A DNA stretch of 64,000 bases, from assembly GCF_027579695.1 (NCBI RefSeq), contig NC_083569.1, positions 76,495,149-76,559,148 of the forward strand, written 5' to 3'. Position numbers and translations under genes: made by a program. Shown here in pieces: positions 1-10,800 of this stretch. This DNA is from Neoarius graeffei. Its lineage: Eukaryota > Chordata > Actinopteri > Siluriformes > Ariidae. The notes beneath the pieces were generated by a model, which was given only the letters and a program-made list of their open reading frames with translations, was not told the origin of the DNA and did not search any database. Within the stretch, counting starts at the first letter, position 1. Each line of letters begins with the position of its first letter.

Positions 1-258
1 CAGAAACATCCTAGTATCGGCCTCTTCGTGAGTACAGGGTGTTATGAAGTCAATATCGACATCTTTGTTGCCGACAACATGTTCTTCCTTAGTTACAACG
101 ATAACTGTGTTCATGTCGATGGATGATATTTTGTCTGCAAGGAAGCAGAACAATTCTGTTTTGTTTTCGTCACATCTAAGAAAAGTGTTCCATGACTTTG
201 GTGGTCTAGTGTTATGCTTCTCTTGAGCAGACAAAGAAAGTCGAATTCTTTTCGACAT
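1..258 (-). CDS. Partial transposon-like ORF running off the window edge
   Basis: Reading leftwards from an ATG at 258 there are 86 sense codons with no stop before the window edge. The protein starts MSKRIRLSLSAQEKH and ends with PCTHEEADTRMFL. A motif of the type PC(S/N/T)HEEADTR(M/L) recurs, as I recall, in many uncharacterised, probably transposon-encoded proteins of fish, molluscs and cnidarians. The rest of the protein lies outside the window, so neither domain order nor integrity can be judged. Nothing to its right looks like a promoter or upstream exon. It could instead be an exon of a host gene, but the motif favours a mobile-element origin. Confidence 0.5.
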   Translation of the reverse strand, partial: MSKRIRLSLSAQEKHNTRPPKSWNTFLRCDENKTELFCFLADKISSIDMNTVIVVTKEEHVVGNKDVDIDFITPCTHEEADTRMFL

Positions 259-1110
259 AATTATCAAAACAAATGATCAAACAAACAAATTCAAATATAA
301 TTGCAAAAAGATACAAACGCAGTAATAAGGAAAAGACTTGTCACTATCAATAACTGAAGGCCGAGGGATTATCCTTTTACCACCTACAGCTATAACACTT
401 TAACGTATGGGATACAACTAGGTTCGAAGATGGAATTCCTACACCTAGCCCGATCGTTCATCCAGTGCAATTTAACTCCCGTGCGATCTGTACACCATTC
501 GAGGGACTTTTAGCCCCGTCCCTCTTGGCTCGGCTCTCCTGTGTTGGCACACTCCATCAATTCGGATACGACATCATGACCTGTATATACGGGGCGGATC
601 GTAATGTATTTGGGAGACTTTGTATCAATAATGAACAAAGCTTACACTGAACCCCATGCCAAGTTTAACGGCAGTAAATTGCACCATTGTGCCCTGGTAG
701 TGTTTGCAATTTACTCTTTTGAGAATATAAAACAACAGTTTCTTAGTTGCCCTTTTGAATCAAACTTTTATCATGCTCCTGGACAGTTTTGATCCAGGTT
801 GAATTATTTTGAAAGAATAGTCATTATAACTTCACTCACATAATAACCAAAGCCTTCTACATTAAAATTGTGAAAATCCGGCCAAAAAAACGACCACGAT
901 AAAGATACATGTCCATATTTCGGAAATTTGGTTGATGAAAATGATGCCATTTTGAAAACGGCGGCGGCCATCTTTAAAATGGCGGAAATCGCGATGGCCA
1001 ATGATTGTTTTGGAAACAGTATGGTTTGATCTACATGTGTGCCAATTTTCATGCTTTGCTCACCAAGTGAAATATTCTGGTGAAAATTTCATGTTAGCCG
1101 CTACACTAGC
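259..1110. other. No recognisable gene
   Basis: AT-rich sequence with only short ORFs. Around 940-1000 there is a GC-rich patch with repeated GGCGGC and ATGGCGG words, which may be the edge of an unrecognised repeat. Confidence 0.4.
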
Positions 1111-1113
1111 TGG

Positions 1114-1360
1114 CAGGACACATCCTCCGCCTACCCAGACACAGACACTCCAAAACAGCCATGACCTGGGTTCCTCCAGACGGCAGAAGAAAGAGAGGAA
1201 GGCCAAAAAACACCTGGCGAAGGACATTCCTGGAAGATCTAAAAAGGGCAAACATCGCCTGGGAGGAAGCAGAGACAGTAGCAGCCGATAAACGGACATG
1301 AAAGCTTGCTGCCCGATGTGCCTCTAAAGGCACAGGAGGAACTAAGGTCTAAGGTAAGGT
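1114..1360 (+). pseudogene. C-terminal remnant of a non-LTR retrotransposon
   Basis: One frame from 1114 reads GHILRLPRHRHSK, then GRRKRGRPKNTWRR, then WEEAETVAADKRT and a stop followed by KACCPMCL. The basic GRPKNTWRR block followed by W-x-EA-x5-AxD is the standard tail of many LINE polymerases. Two in-frame stops and the absence of any RT domain mark it as a dead 5'-truncated copy. It ends in a TAAGG-rich tail at 1340-1360, as expected at a LINE 3' end, and directly abuts an opposite-strand L2 fragment. Confidence 0.6.
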
Positions 1361-1888
1361 AATAATCAATACAAAATTTGATTGGGAGCCAATGCAGTGT
1401 GGATAAGACAGGGGTGATGTGGTCATATTTTCTAGTTCTAGTAAGGACTCTTGCTGCTGCATTTTGAACTAACTGGAGCTTGTTTATGCACTTATTGGAA
1501 CATCCAGACAGTAAGGCATTACAGTAGTCCAACCTGGAGGTAACAAAAGCATGAACTAGTTTTTTCGCGTCGTGTAGTGACATTAAATTTTGTATCTTAG
1601 CAATATTTCTGAGTTGAAAGAAAGCTATCCGGGTAATGTTATCAATGTGAGTTTTGAATGAAAGACTGGGGTCAATAATCACTCCGAGGTCTTTTACTGC
1701 TGCACGTGAAGAAACAGAAAGGCCATCCAGAGTTACTGTGTAATCAGAAAACTTACTTCGAACTGCATGTGGTCCTAGTACAAGTACTTCAGTCTTGTCA
1801 GAGTTAAGCAGAAGGAAGTTAATAAGCATCCAGTGTCTAATGTCCTTCACACATTCCTCAGTTCTATTAAGCTGATGTCTCTCATTGT
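1361..1888 (-). pseudogene. L2 LINE fragment (RT C-terminal part)
   Basis: The minus strand encodes [17 protein letters not shown] through [17 protein letters not shown] to [12 protein letters not shown] with no stop. It is nearly identical to the C-terminal third of the L2 polymerase at 53750-55672. Both ends are truncated: the copy starts just after the YADD region and stops before the last 100 residues. High similarity to the other copy suggests a recently active family. Confidence 0.8.
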
Positions 1889-1959
1889 GACACCAGCATT
1901 GTGTATAAGTCACTCGTTGTGTCCATTTATCATGATGAATTTAATCATTTCATCACCAA

Positions 1960-2425
1960 TATACTTACTGACTTACTTACTCAGGCCCATAGCCCCTGGT
2001 GGGGCATAAGCCATCAACAACCACTCTCCATTTGTCCCGGTCTTGAACGATCTTCTCCAGTTCCCTCCAGTTGTGCCCTGTTTTTCTCACATCCACCTCT
2101 AGGTCCCGTGGTCTTCCTCTTTCCCTGGGGAATCCATGTTAGAGTCCTCCTGGTGATGTTGTTTGGAGGCTTCCTTAGGGTGTGTCCCAGCTATCTCCAT
2201 TTCCTTTGCCGGATGTCTCTCTCCACTGCTTCTTGTCCTGGCTGTCATCTCCCATAATGCAGTGTTGCTGATCTTCTATGGCCATTAGATGTTCAGTATC
2301 CTTCAGTGGCATCTACTGATAAAGGTCTGTACCTTTTCCATGACACTTTTTGTGGTTCGCCATGTCTCGGACCAATACAACAGCACAGTTTTCACATTCG
2401 AATTAAAAATCCTGATATACACATA
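1960..2425 (-). pseudogene. C-terminal remnant of a second LINE family
   Basis: In minus-strand frames, with frameshifts, the pieces DIRQRKWRWLGHTLRKP, TWIPQGKRK, a GRPR-like block and GLCPTRGYGPE can be read. These are the usual C-terminal blocks of jockey/RTE-type LINEs. The minus-strand 3' side ends in an AGTA/TAAG-type microsatellite tail (about 1960-1980). It is decayed and 5' truncated. Confidence 0.55.
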
Positions 2426-2513
2426 CAGACCACTACAAAATTGTAATATAGCTGCTTCTGTACAGATTTTGTCATTTACTGAATGTAAACTTTCTTCTTG
2501 TTTGTTCACACAG

Positions 2514-2516
<3 letters not shown>

Positions 2517-2552
<36 letters not shown>
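2517..2552 (+). repeat. (GA)n microsatellite
   Basis: About 18 consecutive AG dinucleotides. The short ORF across it is repeat translation, not a gene. Confidence 0.95.
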
Positions 2553-2556
<4 letters not shown>

Positions 2557-2957
2557 ATGGGGTGGCAAGGACAGAAAAAAAGATGATAAATTGATTTGAT
2601 CATTAACATGGGATAGCATCTGATTATAATCATGGTTTATAAAATATATATCTCACAATATCAGCGCAGTATGTAGTCTTCTTCATTCACGGAAGGAGTA
2701 CGATAGCCCTTTGACACTTTGGATTGAAAGCTTATAATAAACAAGACTGTCAAGGATGGCGTAGCTCACTCTGGCCACTTTAGAAGGAACGATCTAAAGT
2801 GGGCCACCTTGCAGAATAAATTTTGCAAGCTATATATTTATATATAGAAGCTTTATCCACCCTTGGAATACTGACCTACAGTGGTGCTTGAAAGTTTGTG
2901 AACCCTTTAGAATTTTCTATACTTCTGCATAAAACGACGTTTTCCATAAAAGTGGAA

Positions 2958-4403
2958 AACATCCCTTGTTGTTCCAGTGCATAAGAAAGGAAACAAGGAA
3001 GATGTAATAAATTATCGCCCGATTTCGTTGCTCTGTGTGAGCTCTAAAGTTATGGAACGTTGTATATTTAACCGTGTAATGGACCATTTTCTCAATCATT
3101 TACCAACTGTCAACATGGATTTTTAAAGGATCATTCTACGATCACGCAGCTGCTCTCTTTCTACCATAATGTCAGTCAAAGCTTGGATAAAGGTATGCAG
3201 ACAAACATTATCTATTTAGACCTGGCCAAAGCTTTTGATAGTGTATCCCACAAGAGACTGATTTTCAAACTGTCTCATTATGGCATCTCTGATTCAGTGC
3301 TGCGATGGTTTGAAAGCTACTTGAAAGACTGTAGTCAACGGTGTATTGTTCAAGGAGTTACATCAAATAGTCTTCAAGTGCTTTCTGGTGTACCTCAGGG
3401 CAGCATTTTAGGCCCTCTCTTGTTTCTTCTTTATGTAATTGGCTTACCTTCATTTGTCGATAACACCATAGTTCTTTTTGCTGATGATACTAAATGCTCT
3501 AAAACAATAATCAATACTGATGACTGCTACTCCTTGCAAAAAGGCTTGGCTAACTTGAAAAGCTGGAGCCAAGACTGGAAGCTGAGATACAATACATCAA
3601 AATGTGAAGTATTGTCTGTAACCAGGAAAAAGAACCCGATTGAACATGTGTATAAAATTGGAACTGACTCTTTAGCTTGTGTATCTTCGCAGAAGGATTT
3701 GGGTGTGATAATTTCTTGTGATTTAAAATGGGACACACATGTTAATTATGTTATTTCTAAATGTTATCACATGCTGGGTTTTCTATGTTGGCATAGCCCT
3801 TGTAGTTTTGATTTATCCACGAGAAGATTGTTATATCTAGCTTATGTAAGATCAAATATAGATTATGCAAGTGAAATATGGGCACCCCATTCTATAGGTA
3901 ATGTCTCTAAACTCAAAAGTATACAGAGGAGGGCAACAAAGTTTATTTTAAATTTAAAATGGAGAGATACTATTAGTTATAAAGCCCGATTCGTTAAATT
4001 GAGTTTACTGCCAATATCTTATCGTCATGAAATCAGTGATTTGCTGTTCTACTTTAAGTGTCGTTTAGGACTCTTAGACTTTCCGATTCATGAATTTATT
4101 AAACCCAGGGTGTCATTTCGTACTACTTGTAACAGTTCTGCTTTTGATTTGATAATTCTGAAGTGCCGGATTAAACTGTTTCAGACGAGTTATTTTAATA
4201 GATTGCCTAAGCTTTGGAACACCCTGCCTGTTTCTTTACGTTCTTGTAGATCTGTTAAGCAATTTAAATCTCAGTTAACTACTTACTATATTAATACTTT
4301 TAACAATGCTTTTGACATTAATGCTTTTAATACTTGGAAATCCATTTGCTTTAAGTGCTGCTCTTCCCGAAATATTTTAACAACTAATGCTTGCTGTTAT
4401 TGA
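2958..4403 (+). pseudogene. LINE reverse transcriptase (CR1/jockey-like group), 5' truncated
   Basis: Reading begins TSLVVPVHKKGNKEDVINYR, an RT finger block (normally VPIFKKG..NYRPIS). A frameshift near 3120 joins it to a long open frame (3183-4403) with LDLAKAFDSVSH (RT block A), SGVPQGSILGPLLF and LFADDTKCSK (catalytic Asp pair intact), then KDLGVIIS and a C-terminal region with IQRRATKFIL. The endonuclease domain is absent. Apart from the one frameshift the open frame is long and clean, so the copy is fairly young. The clade inside the jockey superfamily is not settled. Confidence 0.85.
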
Positions 4404-4807
4404 GTAGATTTAGAGATTTTCAGTCAGTTTTTAAGTACAAATAATATTAAAATTATATCAGGCCATAGTAATTGGAATATTATAATTGTAAATTTTATAT
4501 TCTTGTGTTATGAGATTTTTATAATATATTTTAATTCATGGTATCCACAAGCACGTTTCTGTGAGGCGAATATTTTTTTAGGCTTCTGCTGAATGGGCTT
4601 TTGAATATCAATTAAGTAAAGATTACTATTTTTTAGTTTTATGGTTTTTTGTGATGTGATGTATTGATATTTATTATTTAGTTTTATTTCGATGTATATG
4701 CATCTTTCCCCTTCCCCCTTTTTATTATTATTATAGGGCACACTGTTATTGGAGCCTAGCTCTGTTGCGTGACCCCCAGCATTTTTTTTTAATTTATTGT
4801 GTGTTTA

Positions 4808-5171
4808 AAGGCAGCATGGTGGTTTAGTGGTTAGCGCTGTTGCCTCACAGCAAGAAGGTCCGGGTTCGAACCCCGTGGCTGGCGAGGGCCTTTCTGTGCG
4901 GAGTTTGCATGTTGTCCGCGTGGGTTTCCTCTGGGTGCTCCGGTTTCCCCCACAATCCAAAGACATGCAGGTTAGGTTAACTGGTGACTCTAAATTGACT
5001 GTAGGTGTGAGTGTGAATGGTTGTCTGTGTCTATGTGTCAGCCCTGTGATGACCTGGCGACTTGTCCAGGGTGTACCCCGCCTTTCGCCCGTAGTCAGCT
5101 GGGATAGGCTCCAGCTTGCCTGTGACCCTGTAAAACAGGATAAAGCTGGTAGAGATGATGAGATGAGATGA
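4808..5171 (+). mobile_element. tRNA-derived SINE, copy 1
   Basis: Box A-like TGGTTTAGTGGTTAGC and box B-like GGTTCGAACCC sit in the first 70 bp, followed by the family body (CCAAAGACATGCAGGTTAGG, CTGGGATAGGCTCCAGC) and a GATGAGAT tail. An exact 8-bp TSD, TGTGTTTA, flanks it (4800-4807 and 5172-5179). It lies in the LINE 3' UTR and is thus the youngest of three nested insertions. Confidence 0.95.
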
Positions 5172-5377
5172 TGTGTTTATTTATTGTATCTGAGGTGGAA
5201 GCTTAATAAAATAAAAATGATCTAAAACATCAGATTTTCACACAAGTCCTAAAAGTAAATAAAGAGAACCCAGTTAAACAAATGAGACAAAAATATTAGA
5301 CTTGGTCATTTATTTATTGCGGAAAATGATCCAATATTACATATCTGTGAGTGGCAAAAGTATGTGAAACTTTGCTT

Positions 5378-6395
5378 TCAGTATCTGGTGTGACCCCCTT
5401 GTGCAGCAATAACTGCAACTAAACGTTTCCAATAACTGTTGATCAGTCCTGCACACCGGCTTGGAGGAATTTTAGCCCATTCCTCCATACAGAACAGCTT
5501 CAACTCTGGGATGTTGGTGGGTTTCCTCACATGAACTGCTCGCTTCAGGTCCTTCCACAACATTTCAATTGGATTAAGGTCAGGACTTTGACTTGGCCAA
5601 TCCAAAACATTAACTTTATTCTTCTTTAACCATTCTTTGATAGAATGACTTGTGTGCTTAGGGTTGTTGTCTTGCTGCATGACCCACCTTCTCTTGAGAT
5701 TCAGTTCATGGACAGATGTCCTGACATTTTCCTTTTGAATTTGCTGGTATAATTCAGAATTCATTGTTCCATCAATGATGGCAAGCCGTCCTGGCCCAGA
5801 TGCAGCAAAACAAGCCCAAACCATGATACTACCACCACCGTATTTCACAGATGGGATAAGGTTCTTATGTTGGAATGCAGTGTTTTCCTTTCTCCAAACA
5901 TAACACTTCTCATTTAAACCAAAAAAGTTCTATTTTGGTCTCATCCATCCACAAAACATTTTTCCAATAGCCTTCTGGCTTGTCCACATGATCTTTAGCA
6001 AACTGCAGGCAAGCAGCAATGTTCTTTTTGGAGAGCAGTGGCTTTCTCCTTGCAACCCTGCCATGCACACCATTGTTGTTCAGTGTTCTCCTGATGGTGA
6101 ACTCATGAACATTAGCCAATATGCGAGAGACCTTCAGTTGCTTAGAAGTTACCCTGGGGTCCTTTGTGACCTCGCCGACTATTACACACCTTGCTCTTGG
6201 AGTGATCTTTGTTGGTCGACCACTCCTGGGGAGGGTAACAATGGTCTTGAATTTCCTCCATTTGTACACAATCTGTCTGACTGTGGATTGGTGGAGTCCA
6301 AACTCTTTACAGATGGTTTTGTAACCTTTTCCAGCCTGATGAGCATCAACAACGTTTTTTCTGAGGTCCTCAGAAATCTCCTTTGTTCGTGCCAT
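5378..6395 (-). pseudogene. Tc1 family 1 transposase, frameshifted
   Basis: Starts MARTKEISEDLRKNVVDAHQ at 6395, with a paired-type helix-turn-helix (STVRQIVYKWRKF), the GRPTKITPRA linker and a second DNA-binding part. The catalytic core shows WMDETKIELF (first Asp), MQQDNNPKHTS (second Asp) and [11 protein letters not shown] (Glu), a DD34E-type triad. The frame breaks at a run of six T after the first Asp (ELFWFK then stop at about 5910); the rest resumes in another frame from about 5848 to the stop at 5378. Dropping one T from the run would restore the usual LFGLNEK reading. The same extra T is present in the other two copies. All catalytic residues survive but no single frame encodes the enzyme. 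Confidence 0.9.
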
Positions 6396-6759
6396 GATAC
6401 GCTTCCACAAACATGTGTTGTGAAGATCAGACTTTGATAGATCCCTGTTCTTTAAATAAAACAGGGTGCCCACTCACACCTGATTGTCATCCCATTGATT
6501 GAAAACACCTGACTCTAATTTCACCTTCAAATTAACTGCTAATCCTAGAGGTTCACATACTTTTGCCACTCACAGATATGTAATATTGGATCATTTTCCT
6601 CAATAAATAAATGACCAAGTATAATATTTTTGTCTCATTTGTTTAACTGGGTTCTCTTTATCTACTTTTAGGACTTGTGTGAAAATCTATGTTTTAGGTT
6701 ATATTTATGTAGAAATATAGAAAAATTATAAAAGGTTCACAAACTTTCAAGCACCACTG

Positions 6760-7110
6760 TGTTTGCCAGAAAGAATCCAAAACAGCAAGGAATTGACCAA
6801 GAAAGTGATGTTTGTTGAACTGCTCATTAAGACTTAATTACTCCATAACTTCATTAATAATTGTTTTAAGCAAATTTGGGTACTAGTTATATGCACTCTA
6901 GGTACACCTACCTTCTTGTCAGAATCAAAATCGGTTAAGAGTCGAGAGATAAAGTGATTTTCGTGAAATGTAGACGACACCAGACAACACATGATGGCAT
7001 GAGCATCACCTGTCGGCTAGCTGAGCTAATAAATAAATAGTAAACTGGTTTCCTAACATTATACAAAGATCGTGTTATTGATTTAATCAACAGGACAGAA
7101 GAATATGATA
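6760..7110. other. No recognisable gene
   Basis: AT-rich sequence between the Tc1 end and the presumed 3' end of the camk2n-type transcript. No ORF or repeat family is recognised. Confidence 0.4.
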
Positions 7111-7131
7111 ATCATGCATACTTTATTTTTC

Positions 7132-7137
7132 AAAAAT
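7132..7137 (-). terminator. Possible polyadenylation signal of the camk2n-type gene
   Basis: TTTATT on the plus strand gives AATAAA on the minus strand, about 670 bases downstream of the stop codon at 7810. The interval has no other gene and is plausible as 3' UTR. It is a candidate only; other signals could be used. Confidence 0.35.
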
Positions 7138-7809
7138 GCAATTTGCAAATACAAAACGAAAATCAACAAGCAATTTCGTGCAAGTCAATTATAATGCACA
7201 AACCAAATATTCGCATAACCATTATATTAGAACATTTTAGAGAACAAGTCATTCAGACCAAAGGTGAAAAAACGCTCCCTTCAAATACGCTTTAACTGCA
7301 AAATATCCAGGGAGCAGAAACATGCAAAAAGACTTTAGTTTCCAAGGTAACTGAATCCTTAGCGAATGGTGTGTTATAGGTTAACAGACTTTCACAGAAC
7401 ATGTTTGTGAGAGCGGAGCAAACCTGCCTTTGGTCTTTTTCCGCTCAGTAAAGTGCTTTTTTTTTTTTTTTTAATGAGTATAGCCCTGTGCCTCTAGAAA
7501 TCATTTTCATTCTCAGTATCAAAATGCAATGTGAACAGAGAGGTAATGACGACACAGTCAACGTCACAGCCACAAGATTAAAGTTACAAGTGCTGAACAA
7601 GCAATGATCACAGCAGAGCACTGAACAGTCTGCAGTCCTGAGATAAAAAGTCAGAGAAAAACACAATGAGAGACAGAGAGAGCGCGAGCTGATATTGTGT
7701 GTGCACTTGTGTTTAAACAATTCCACCTCATAATAATTGTGCTGTATTTTGTAATGGTTCATAACTTCATGAATGGGCACGATGCAGTTTTGGCACAGTC
7801 CAGCATGCT

Positions 7810-10800
7810 TTAGGCAACCGGTGAGACACTGATGGAAAGAGGGAAGCTCCTGTTGTTGTTCATGATATCATCCAAGTCTTCATCATCAAGATCCACTGTT
7901 TAACAAAAGCAAGAGGAACAAAAAGATATATCTGTTAGTTCACAACTAACACCTACAGTGCTGTGCACAAGTCTTAGGCACCCTTTTTTTCAGACAAACT
8001 TTGTTATAGATTTCTATTTTATGACTTCTACATTGCCGAGTCAGTACAAAAACATTTTAGAGTCCAAACATTCATTTTCCAGCACAAAATTTAAAAAGTT
8101 AGAGAAAAAAAAAAAAAAAAGTTATTATCTGAGCAGCATATTACATAAGAGAGCACTTTTCAGATTAAGAAAGAAAACATAATGAACGTTGCTGGGGTTT
8201 GGTGCAAAATGAAGAAGCGAGTGTGACAGTCAAAGTGTCCAGAAGAACTGGCTGGTTCTGTAAGATGCTCAGTAAAACCTACAGCTCATTTCCTTATAAA
8301 ACTGCACTCATTGTACCGGAGACTACTATTTATTTCAAAGCAAAGGGTCACCTTGCATCAAATATTGACTGTTTCATTTATTCTGGCTTACTGATGTTTA
8401 TAGTTTTTTTTTAATGTTGAAATATATTTAATTTTATTATGTTTTAAGCCAGGGGCGGCACGGTGGTGTAGTGGTTAGCGCTGTCGCCTCACAGCAAGAA
8501 GGTCCGGGTTCGAGCCCCGTGGCCGGCGAGGGCCTTTCTGTGCGGAGTTTGCATGTTCTCCCCGTGTCCGCATGGGTTTCCTCCGGGTGCTCCGGTTTCC
8601 CCCACAGTCCAAAGACATGCAGGTTAGGTTAACTGGTGACTCTAAATTGACTGTGAGTGTGAATGGTTGTCTGTGTCTATGTGTCAGCCCTGTGATGACC
8701 TGGCGACTTGTCCAGGGTGTACCCCGCCTTTCGCCCGTAGTCAGCTGGGATAGGCTCCAGCTTGCCTGCGACCCTGTAGAAAAGGATAAAGCGGCTAGAG
8801 ATAATGAGATGTTTTAAGCCATTTTTGGTCTACAGCATTTCTTTACATGTGCTTAAGACTTTTGCACACTCCTATACATTACATGATTCAATGTAGATGA
8901 CTGAAGTGATTTCGGGGAAAAAAAAAAGGGTACAACTGAAAAATTCCACCCGCTGACTTCAGCCTGGTCTTCAAATCCATTCTTCTAAAATACATGAACG
9001 CACACTGCCTGACTACCACTGGATGAGGAGTCCACAAGAGACAGCGTTTGGAAGAGGAGCATAGCGAGCATGACTATTGTTCATACTCATATGTCTGTAA
9101 TACGTCTGCCTAGCCTTGTTGAAGTCTCTGGTCATGCACAATGAGTGCACAGGCAGACAGGCAGGTAGGCCATCCAGTCATTTCATTCAGACCAAATCAA
9201 ATGATTGGACGGGCTTTTTAAAGCCCTGCGACTGCCGCAGATGACAGACTTTTCTTCTTTTCATCATCAGAGCATTTGATTTATTAACTGCTGTTGGGAT
9301 ATAATGAGAATTTCAAGAAACATTATAAAAATGCTTCTAAAAAATTACCCACCCTAGCTTTAAATCATTTTAAAAAGTACACTGGGGTATACACACATTT
9401 CCAAGTGAAAGACTCACATTAAAATGGACCACTGAGTTCACCACCCCAGGACAGGTCGGCTACATCATTAGCGTTGTTAGGCCCCATCACTCGGGGCTAT
9501 AGCCCCGGGTGTGTTGAGCCTAGCCCCAGGTATTTTTCCCCTCAAAAATGTAAGAGATTAATAGAAAACAGCTGACTGAGACAGATTGGAACTTGACTTG
9601 CAGCATCCAAACATGGAGAGGGGGTGGAACATGGGAGAGTCAGTGATGGGGGGACATAATTGAGCGCTGCACAGTGCACATTCAAAATTAACCACCAACA
9701 GAAGAAGGACATTCAGAACTCATTGGAAGACAACTTCAAAAAAAATGTTTTTAAATCCACGACTGTTGGATTTTTCAAAATGAAAACAGATGGTAAGTCA
9801 TCCCGTGAATGTGTATATAGAATGTATGAACAATGTAACCTATCGAATTGTGTTGATGCACAGAAACCGCTCCGTATAGCCTGGTTATGTTGAATTTACA
9901 GCGCAGGGTCTGTATGATTAGTGTGCCAGGTGAGCTCAAAAGTTCAGTGGTTTCATGAATATCTACAGTGGTGGTCCATTTGCCCCAACTAAGTTTATTT
10001 AACAGGTCAACAACAATTTGTGTTCATGTAGACACCAATAGTTGCCCGGACATAATTTAATCATATGTTTTAATGCGGCGGCACGGTGGTGTAGTGGTTA
10101 GCGCTTAGCACTGTCTCCTCACAGCAAGAAGGTCCTGAGTTCGAGCCCAGCAGCCGACAAGGGCCTTTCGGTGAGGAGTTTGCATGTTCTGTCTGTGCTG
10201 GTTTCCTCCGGGTGCTCCGGTGTCCCCCACAGTCCAAAGACATGCAGGTTAGGCTAATTGGTGGCTCTAAATTGACTGTAGGTGTGAATGGTTGTGTGTC
10301 TCTATGTGTCAGCCCTGTGATGACCTGGCGACTTGTCCAGGGTGTACCCCGCCTTTCGCCCGTAGTCAGCTGGGATAGGCTCCAGCTTGCCTGCAACCCT
10401 GCACAGGATAAGCAGCTACAGATAATGGACGGATGTTTTAATGCTACCTGTAGCCTACGCAGAACCAGCCAGCCTTTGGCATATTACTCACGTATAGGGA
10501 TAAAATAGTGTTTTTGTTTTTGCCATGCAGTATTAATGTCAACATAAATTTGTGTTGTCCAGATACTACAAATGAACTGCTGCAGTCACTGGATGCATTG
10601 GAGAAAATGGTATTTATGTGTGCTTTTGTGTGTGTGTGTGTGTGTGTGTGAGAGAGTGAGAGAGAAACTTGGAAGACATTTCTATGATCACAATCTTGTG
10701 AGATGGGATATCATCTGGGATTTGAATATTGTAATACAGGGTGTTTCAAAAAATTTGATACAATTTCACAATCTAATAACTTTGCCAATTCTCGTTCAAT

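Larger units (their letters stand above)
2935..5210 (+). mobile_element. 5'-truncated LINE inserted in the Tc1 inverted repeat
   Basis: The insertion is flanked by the direct repeat ATAAAA (2929-2934 and 5211-5216). Joining the flanks rebuilds the Tc1 end as read in the other copies. The 5' end falls inside the RT domain, as expected for truncated target-primed insertion. The 3' UTR runs from 4404 to 5210 and carries a SINE at 4808-5171. Confidence 0.85.
2879..6759 (-). mobile_element. Tc1-like transposon, family 1, copy 1 (interrupted)
   Basis: The left terminal inverted repeat starts CAGTGGTGCTTGAAAGTTTG at 2879, right after a TA. The matching right repeat ends GCACCACTG at 6759, where the TA has decayed. 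The left repeat is split between 2934 and 5211 by a LINE that itself carries a SINE. Without the insertion the element would be about 1.6 kb, normal for a fish Tc1. Subterminal sequence with the word CACTCACAGATATGTAATAT occurs inside both ends. Two other copies of the family lie at 31064-32655 and 39704-40535. Confidence 0.92.

Noticed and set aside
4827-5171. Recurring ORFs of about 80-150 residues with SPVVSWDRLQLACD or LTCMSLDCGG
   Set aside because: They recur wherever the main SINE occurs, on either strand, and are translations of its body.
5988-6437. 149-residue plus-strand ORF
   Set aside because: Antisense shadow of the Tc1 transposase; the minus strand has HTH and DDE motifs. The same applies to 31397-31837.
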